In this document: piece by piece, positions 57,001-64,000 of the stretch
Position numbering within the stretch: position 1 is the stretch's first letter
How the letters are laid out: every line of letters starts with the position of its first letter
NCBI GenBank assembly: GCA_034096865.1
Contig: JAWQFJ010005785.1
Coordinates: 10,001-74,000 of the forward strand
DNA from: Theodoxus fluviatilis
Taxonomy: Eukaryota > Mollusca > Gastropoda > Cycloneritida > Neritidae
Length of the DNA stretch: 64,000 nucleotides
Direction of reading: 5' to 3'
The notes under the pieces: generated by a model
Database searches by the model: none
What the model was told of the DNA's origin: nothing
Seen by the model: the letters and a program-made list of their open reading frames with translations, nothing else
Program-made: the position numbers and the translations under genes

Positions 57001-60000
57001 GGTGTGTGTTGTCCTTGCTTGCAGACGTTGGTGTGTGTTGTCCTTGTTTGCAGACGTTGGCGTGTGTTGTCCTTGTTTGCAGATCTCTGTGTGTGTTGTC
57101 CTTGCTTGCAGACGTTGGTGTGTGTTGTCCTTGCTTGCAGACGTTGGTGTGTGTTGTCCTTGTTTGCAGACGTTGGTGTGTGTTGTCCTTGCTTGCAGAC
57201 GTTGGTGTGTGTTGTCCTTGCTTGCAGACGTTGGTGTGTGTTGTCCTTGTTTGCAGATCTTGGTGTGTGTTGTCCTTGTTTGCAGATCTTGGTGTGTGTT
57301 GTCCTTGTTTGCAGACGTTGGTGTGTGTTGTCCTTGTTTGCAGATCTCTGTGTGTGTTGTCCTTGTTTGCAGACGTTGGTGTGTGTTGCCCTTGCTTGCA
57401 GACGTTGGTGTGTGTTGTCCTTGCTTGCAGACTTTGGTGAGTGTTGTCCTTGCTTGCAGACTTTGGTGAGTGTTGTCCTTGCTTGCAGATCTCTGTGTGT
57501 GTTGCCCTCGTTTGCAGATCTTGGTGTGTGTTGTCCTTGCTTGCAAATTTTCCGTGTGTTGTCCTTACTTATATAATTTTGTGTATTGTCCTTGCTTGCA
57601 GACGTTGGTGTGTGTTGTCCTTGTTTGCAGACGTTGGTGTGTGTTGCCCTTGCTTGCAGACGTTGGTGTTTGTTGCCCTTGCTTGCAGACGTTGGTGTGT
57701 ATTGTCCTTGCTTGCAGACGTTGGTGTGTGTTGTCCTTGTTTGCAGACGTTGGTGTGTGTTGCCATTGCTTGCAGACGTTGGTGTGTGTTGCCATTGCTT
57801 GCAGACGTTGGTGTGTGTTGTCCTTGTTTGCAGACGTTGGTGTGTGTTGCCATTGCTTGCAGACGTTGGTGTGTGTTGTCCTTGTTTGCAGACGTTGGTG
57901 TGTGTTGCCATTGCTTGCAGACGTTGGTGTGTGTTGCCCTTGCTTGCAGATCTTGGTGTGTGTTGCCATTGCTTGCAGATCTTGGTGTGTGTTGTCCTTG
58001 CTTGCAGACGTTGTGGTGAGTTGTCCTTGCTTGCAGACGTTGTGGTGAGTTGTCCTTGCTTGCAGACGTTGTGGTGAGTTGCCCTTGTTTGCAGATCTCT
58101 GTGTGTGTTGTTCTTGCTTGCAGACATTTGTGTGTGTTGTTCTTGCTTGCAGACGTTGTGGTGTGTTGTCCTTGCTTGCAGATCTTGGTGTGTGTTGTCC
58201 TTGCTTGCAGACGTTGGTGTGTGTTGTCCTTGCTTGCAGACGTTGTGGTGAGTTGTCCTTGCTTGCAGACGTAGTGGTGTGTTGTCCTTGTTTGCAGACG
58301 TTGGTGTGTGTTGTCCTTGTTTGCAGATCTTGGTGTGTGTTGTCCTTGTTTGCAGACGTTGTGGTGAGTTGCCCTTGCTTGCAGACGTTGTGGTGAGTTG
58401 CCCTTGTTTGCAGACGTTGGTGTGTGTTGCCCTTGCTTGCAGATCTTGGTGTGTGTTGTCCTTGTTTGCAGACGTTGTGGTGAGTTGTCCTTGCTTGCAG
58501 ACGTTGTGGTGAGTTGTCCTTGCTTGCAGACGTTGTGGTGAGTTGCCCTTGTTTGCAGATCTCTGTGTGTGTTGTTCTTGCTTGCAGACATTTGTGTGTG
58601 TTGTTCTTGCTTGCAGACGTTGTGGTGAGTTGTCCTTGCTTGCAGACGTTGTGGTGAGTTGTCCTTGCTTGCAGACGTTGTGGTGAGTTGTCCTTGCTTG
58701 CAGACGTTGTGGTGAGTTGCCCTTGTTTGCAGATCTCTGTGTGTGTTGTTCTTGCTTGCAGACATTTGTGTGTGTTGTTCTTGCTTGCAGACGTTGGTGT
58801 GTGTTGTCCTTGCTTGCAGACGTTGTGGTGAGTTGCCCTTGTTTGCAGATCTCTGTGTGTGTTGCCCTTGCTTGCAGACGTTGGTGTGTGTTGTCCTTGC
58901 TTGCAGACGTTGGTGTGTGTTGTCCTTGCTTGCAGACGTTGTGGTGAGTTGCCCTTGTTTGCAGATCTCTCTATGTGTTGCCCTTGTTTGCAGACGTTGG
59001 TGTGTGTTGTCCTTGCTTGCAGACGTTGGTGTGTGTTGTCCTCACTTGCAGACGTTGGTGTGTGTTGTCCTTGCTTGCAGACGTTGGTGTGTGTTGTCCT
59101 TGCTTGCAGACGTTGTGGTGAGTTGCCCTTGTTTGCAGATCTCTGTGTGTGTTGCCCTTGCTTGCAGACGTTGGTGTGTGTTGTCCTTGCTTGCAGACGT
59201 TGTGGTGAGTTGCCCTTGTTTGCAGATCTCTGTGTGTGTTGCCCTTGCTTGCAGACGTTGGTGTGTGTTGTCCTTGCTTGCAGACGTTGGTGTGTGTTGT
59301 CCTTGCTTGCAGACGTTGTGGTGAGTTGCCCTTGTTTGCAGATCTCTGTGTGTGTTGTCCTTGCTTGCAGACGTTGGTGTGTGTTGTCCTTGCTTGCAGA
59401 CGTTGGTGTGTGTTGTCCTTGTTTGCAGACGTTGGTGTGTGTTGTCCTTGCTTGCAGACGTTGGTGTGTGTTGTCCTTGCTTGCAGACGTTGGTGTGTGT
59501 TGCCCTTGCTTGCAGACGTTGGTGTGTGTTGTCCTTGTTTGCAGACGTTGGTGTTTGTTGTCCTTGATTGCAGATCTCTGTGTGTGTTGTCCTTGCTTGC
59601 AGACGTTGGTGTGTGTTGTCCTTGCTTGCAGACGTTGGTGTGTGTTGTCCTTGTTTGCAGACGTTGGTGTGTGTTGTCCTTGTTTGCAGACGTTGGTGTT
59701 TGTTGTCCTTGATTGCAGATCTCTGTGTGTGTTGTCCTTGTTTGCAGACGTTGGTGTTTGTTGTCCTTGCTTGCAGATCTCTGTGTGTGTTGTCCTTGCT
59801 TGCAGACGTTGGTGTGTGTTGTCCTTGCTTGCAGATCTCTGTGTGTGTTGTCCTTGCTTGCAGACGTTGGTGTTTGTTGTCCTTGATTGCAGATCTCTGT
59901 GTGTGTTGCCCTTGCTTGCAGACGTTGGTGTTTGTTGTCCTTGATTGCAGATCTCTGTGTGTGTTGTCCTTGTGTGCAGATCTCTGTGTGTGTTGTCCCT

Positions 60001-60040
60001 GCTTGCAGATCTCTCTGTGGGTTGTCATCGTTTACAGATC
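51068..60040 (+). repeat. 29-bp satellite array, about 309 units
   Basis: The consensus unit is cttgcttgcagacgttggtg + tgtgttgtc. Common variants change the middle (gatctctgtgtg, gatcttggtgtg, gacatttgtgtg, gacgttgtggtgag) or C/T at the fifth base. Because 29 is not divisible by three, three units (87 bp) make a 29-residue peptide period. With no stop codon in the consensus on either strand, the array shows frames up to 1316 codons. These are artefacts. Internal duplications occur: 52.33-54.42 kb repeats at 55.70-57.78 kb (offset 3365 bp). The gtggtgag variant dominates about 58.0-58.8 kb. Units degrade at both ends. Confidence 0.97.
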
Positions 60041-60836
60041 ACTGCTTGCTGACCTTCTTGTTTGCCGACTGTCCCGCTTGGTGGCCTTTCTTGCTAACTT
60101 GCTTCTTGCCATTTTCGTTGCTATATCATGGTTTTCCAGGCTGTTTCCCTTGCTACTTGCTGACCTTGCTGTCTGCTGACCTTGTTAATTACTTTGATAC
60201 TTTCTTTGCTCTTTTTAACGTGCCTACAGTTACATTGGTCCATGACATCATTGATCGACTGGTGCTTTAGTGCTGGGATTGCTTCCCTTGCGAGACAAAG
60301 ACTGGCATTGCGCTTTTTACCTCCTGAGCTGTTCGTCCTTGGCATTGGCGTTTTGACCCTGGCAGCCTTGGAATGCCCGTATTTTTCAGTCAGTACGTTG
60401 TCTTTCCAATGAACGGGATTTAGAGAAGTAGCCCAATCTCTGACTGTAGTGAAAGCCGATTGAATACCATGGTTTATTTCCTGTTTGGAATGACTTGACC
60501 GCTACCTATCATAGTTGCTAGGCTAGAACATCCCCGGCAGTCAGACATTCTGGACCTTGATTATTGATCGGACTATTAAGATTGTTTTCCTGTGTTAATG
60601 GATAAGAGTCCCATCGATGAGTTTAAAGATCTTCTTTAGGTCCGCTCTGACAATTGTCTATGTTTCCTTCTTACAGTCGCTTGAACTGGTTTGTCGCCGA
60701 TAGAGAAACACTCTGAGATCAGGAACAAAATCGATGTAACCTTTCTCTTAAAGTATAAAGTGTCTCCTCAACACCGGAATTTTAGTGCCAAGTTCGAAAT
60801 AAGTTAGCGTAATGGGATTTTTCTTTTGACACACAG
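60041..60836 (+). other. Sequence between the satellite and the terminal exon; probable intron end
   Basis: Possibly a few very diverged satellite units to about 60180, then ordinary sequence. It ends in 'tttttcttttgacacacag' (60818-60836), a good polypyrimidine tract plus 3' splice acceptor. Confidence 0.55.
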
Positions 60837-61078
60837 GTCAGCAGGAGGGGGAAGGCAAGTTCAAAAAGGCCATGTGCAACACGGAGATGATGCGTCGAGT
60901 GCTGCAGGACATGTGTGACAACTTCGGGGAACACAGTGAGACTCGAGGCTACGGCGAGTTGGAACCCCAGACCTTCCTCAGCAGAGGACAGACCTACCTG
61001 ATGAAGTTCCTCTGCAGAATCTCTCCGAGCTTGGATGGTGATGACGACGACGATGACGACATTGATGACAATGAGTGA
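60837..61078 (+). CDS. Terminal coding exon of an unidentified host gene
   Basis: A strong acceptor (pyrimidine tract then ACACAG) precedes a frame entered in phase with two bases of a split codon. It encodes about 80 residues: QQEGEGKFKKAMCNTEMMRR, then a Cys-, Asn- and Glu-containing segment (VLQDMCDNFGEHSETRGYGE), 'LEPQTFLSRGQTYLMKF', and an acidic tail (seven Asp in a row) before TGA at 61076. Composition and codon use look like a real protein, unlike the repeats around it. The acidic tail is typical of some C-termini. I do not recognise the family. Earlier exons would lie upstream, beyond or between the repeats, so the satellite may sit in its last intron. Confidence 0.6.
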
Positions 61079-61103
61079 TCTGCCATCGTCACTATCAGTG
61101 GGT

Positions 61104-61160
<57 letters not shown>

Positions 61161-61398
61161 CTTGTTTGTTTGCGTTTTTGTTTTTACATGCGTGCATGCG
61201 AGAAGTTGTGTGTGCTTGTGTGAGCACGTGTGAGTGTTTGAAGAGAGAGAGAGAGAGAGAGATATCACACTACTTGCATTTCATTACGGTGATGTGATGG
61301 ACTGTTAGAGGAAGTTACTGTATTGATGTGCGATCTGCATACACGTTGATAGAGGGCTGTAACTGACGGTGATCAGCACAGTAGGTACTGCTGGATAG

Positions 61399-61483
<85 letters not shown>

Positions 61484-63249
61484 AACGTGCTTTAGTTAAC
61501 TCACATATTGTATCTGTTGCAAATTGTACTCATCGATTCTTTATAACTTTTGGTCCAGTTTGGACCTTGAAAGAGTTTTGTTGTTGCCTCCATGAAAAGA
61601 CCACAGAGTTATTATGTCTGTGTGCACTGCACGACGTCCCACACACTTTGCTTGTTGTACACATTATTTCTGAGCTGTGTTGCCTCGGTTGAAAATCACT
61701 CTGTGGCTACCCCGCCATATCTGCTTTGTGTTGGACTTTTCGAAATACTAAAACTACGCCATTACGTATATATTTTTTACTGAATGACCGAATCTTTCCA
61801 AAGAAAAAACCAAAGCCCCGTTTCACTCTATGGTGGGCCTGTGCGTGTATGTACACATACCACTGACCAGCAAAGCCAACAGCATACTTCATCTGAAGCA
61901 TTCTTTGTGCACCACGCTGGCTTCTTTCCGAACAGTAAGTGTGTAGAGCTGCTTGATGTTGTGACTTTGACACCATGTTTCGTAACAGTCCCCTGGTCTG
62001 ACTCGCACGCATTTCAGTTCCTTGTAATTTTGAGTGACCATCGAAATCCAAGAAATGCATTTAATGCAGATGTTTGGTTTGTTTGTATCACATCAACAGA
62101 CAGCTGCTGTGCCATCACCCTTGCTATGTTGAGTTACACAAGGTCATGTCTGCTTATGTGTAGAAATGGATGTTTTGACATTCCGATGAATATGGAAATG
62201 TTATCCATAGTACGAGTGTATCTAATGTCACTTTCTGCAATATCAAGTGTCTTAGCTCATGTGTGTATCGCTGGTTCCTAATACATGGACAGACACCATC
62301 ATTGTTATTATTATCATTGTTGTTATTATCATTGTTGTTATTATCATTGTTGTTGATGGCGTTGCGTCTTTATTCGTGACTCTTCTGTTGGATGGTGATA
62401 TTTTGCGCCTTTGTCTTGCAATCCTAGCTCCCGGGCCTCTGGGAGATTCAAAGTTCTTCAGAGGATGTGGGCACTTTTGAGGAGGGCAGCTTTCAGGAGA
62501 GCTGCTGGGTTGTGCCTGCCTGGCACTTCTAGATGTGCAGGCAGTTCCAGTGTACTACATCCCAGTGCTCCAGTGACTACTGGTACCACCTAGCTGTGCT
62601 TTACATTCTGCGGTTTCCCTGTCTCCGATCAGAGGTTTTGGCACTTATTGATCTTTTTGCATTACTTTGTTTTGATGTTCATGTTATTTTAGATTGTTAT
62701 ATCAGTTTTGTCTGTTGTTTTGTTGATGTCGGATCATCTTGCTGTGATCATCCGATATGTTATAATATCAAAGTCTCAGTGCATTTTGACTCAATGCATC
62801 CATCTCTATTACTGTTTCTGATTGGTGCTCCTAAACTCTCACTTTTGTTCTGATTGCTTACTATTTGTATATGTCATGATGTAGATTCATAGCTACTTTA
62901 TTATCTCATATTGACATGACTTGAGCAGTTGAAAAGTGTTCTCAAATAGTTGGGAGTGCGACCATAAGAAGTTTTGTACATAAGAACAGCTAGTTGCAAG
63001 GGTGCAGAGTGATCAAAGTCAAGCCAACAAGGTTTGAAAAGTCACTTGCTGTAGGGGTATGAGTGTTTGTTTGTACGATGATGCGTGCAGATCTCTTAAG
63101 AATTCTGCTTAGTAAATGCTCGTGTGTGTTCCGCAGTTTCTCAGGATTCTGGGAAAATTATCAATGTTTAGTTGCATGTGGGAATCTGCAAGATTTTGCC
63201 TATTTGAAAAGAGCGAAACGGTCTCGGTTTTTTTCTCTCAGTACAAATA
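61079..63249 (+). other. Probable 3' UTR and downstream sequence with microsatellites
   Basis: (TG)n at 61106-61157, (GA)n at 61244-61262, (TA)n at about 61401-61479, and (ATTATC/GTT)n at 62302-62353. The rest is AT-rich with short frames only. Whether it is transcribed is unknown. Confidence 0.45.
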
Positions 63250-64000
63250 GGTTGTAGTTACAGTTCTCAATAATGTGCTTGGCATGGTGCAGCTTCGATA
63301 GACGTTCAAGTTTTGCCTCTGTAGGCATTTTAGTTCTGATGTGAGATTCTAACAATACGTGTTGTCTTTTATTAATAATATGCGTCATATTTTTGTTGCG
63401 CCATTTTGTAACATTTTCAAGATCTTAATTTAGTGGGTTATTTTTTCCAAAGTCTACAACAGAATTATCAACAACAGTTAGCGTACAATCGTCAGCAAAC
63501 AGAGCTGCATGGCTTTAATTCGTGCAAAGTGGGAGGCTGATGACATACATTGAGAACAGAGGAGGTCCGAGAATTGCCTATTAGGGCGAAGTGACCTCTT
63601 GGCTTTCTAAGATGACATAACAATGCACAATGTTTGTAACCTTGCTCCCAGATGAGATCGACAAATCATGTTTGATAAACTGGAAGAGCAGTTAATGTTC
63701 TCAGGTTTCTTGTGAACCATTTTAGATGAGACACGGCTTGAGGTCTGGGATGGATCTATGAATGCGATTTCCATGATTTTGCTGCTATGGATGAATGGCT
63801 TCATACAAGAAATTGGCTACAAAAGCTAAGGCTGTCTGGCATTGGTGATGGTATGGACATGCACGTACTGCTCGAGAATTTTGCAGAAGATTAAAGCATA
63901 GATATTGGCCAGCAATTAGTTTATCTGTAGTTGCATCACTCCTAAAGAGATCTTTTATTTTTGTTTCCATCTTCTTGAGAAAATCGAATACGAAAGGCAA
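63250..64000 (-). pseudogene. Old Jockey-group LINE reverse transcriptase relic
   Basis: Minus-strand translation across several frames and stops shows 'CPYHHQCQTALAFVANFL' (near 63850), 'AILGPPLFSMYV' (near 63570), 'HAALFADDCTLTVVDNSVVD' with a preserved FADD (near 63500), and 'NKRQHVLLESH' and 'LERLSKLHHAKHII' downstream. The order (priming region, LGPLLF box, FADD box, thumb) fits a Jockey-group LINE. Heavy decay makes the clade uncertain. The relic continues past the window edge. Confidence 0.65.

Noticed and set aside
52289..57546. Large repetitive proteins (up to 1316 codons)
   Set aside because: They exist only because the 29-bp unit lacks stops; both strands and all frames are open, and there is no start context or conserved domain.
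51068..60040. Tandem array with 29-bp units as a CRISPR array
   Set aside because: Units are contiguous with no unique spacers, and the surrounding sequence is animal transposons; it is a satellite.

Overview
The window looks like nuclear DNA of an animal, most likely a marine mollusc (possibly a gastropod). That is an inference from the mix of elements: a Penelope-like element, CR1, Rex1 and RTE LINE relics, Gypsy LTR elements, V-SINE-like SINEs, many short inverted-repeat transposons, and very dense GACA, GATA, CA and GA microsatellites. There is no operon structure, no rRNA and no convincing tRNA gene. Nearly all recognisable coding sequence belongs to mobile elements. The only host-gene evidence is one good terminal exon (60837-61078, +) and one weaker exon candidate near 37.7-38.0 kb (-).

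Layout. 1-8 kb: the end of an inverted-repeat element, the first of three copies of an LTR-like repeat, a 903-bp inverted-repeat transposon with a 7-bp target duplication, a 72-bp minisatellite, a long GACG/GACA/GA tract, and a 211-bp perfect inverted repeat with a hammerhead-like loop. 8.1-10.2 kb: a Penelope-like element with an uninterrupted RT plus GIY-YIG frame (-). 11.8-14.7 kb: two 5'-truncated LINEs (CR1-like, then Rex1-like). 15-27 kb: microsatellites, a tRNA-derived SINE, a 278-bp hairpin transposon and a 29-bp minimal element with the same kind of 7-bp target duplication. 27.4-28.6 kb: a decayed Tc1/mariner transposase gene split by another inverted-repeat element. 30.7-33.1 kb: a decayed LINE with a zinc-finger and PD motif C-terminus (-). 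33.9-34.5 kb: a palindromic TATAGA/GAATTC repeat.

39.2-44.8 kb holds a young Gypsy-type LTR retrotransposon. Its 1.37-kb LTRs are nearly identical, its primer site resembles the tRNA-Pro type, and its only frame stops after the integrase zinc finger, so it is non-autonomous. It sits inside an RTE LINE relic whose two halves flank it. 46.5-49.3 kb: a decayed RTE-like LINE (-) carrying a nested 262-bp inverted-repeat element, then a hAT-like element, then a Gypsy integrase fragment with a DD35E triad.

From 51.07 to about 60.04 kb runs a tandem array of a 29-bp unit (about 309 copies) with kilobase-scale internal duplications. The unit has almost no stop codons on either strand, so it produces spurious frames up to 1316 codons. 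Each unit also carries a pyrimidine tract plus CAG resembling a 3' splice acceptor, and the array lies directly upstream of the terminal exon. The last 0.75 kb is an old LINE relic (-).

Most interesting: (1) inverted-repeat elements beginning CAAAG with 7-bp target duplications, one of them only 29 bp long; (2) the acceptor-like 29-bp satellite, possibly intronic; (3) the palindrome with a hammerhead-like loop; (4) the truncated Gypsy element, whose gag and domain order suggest a Gmr1-like origin.
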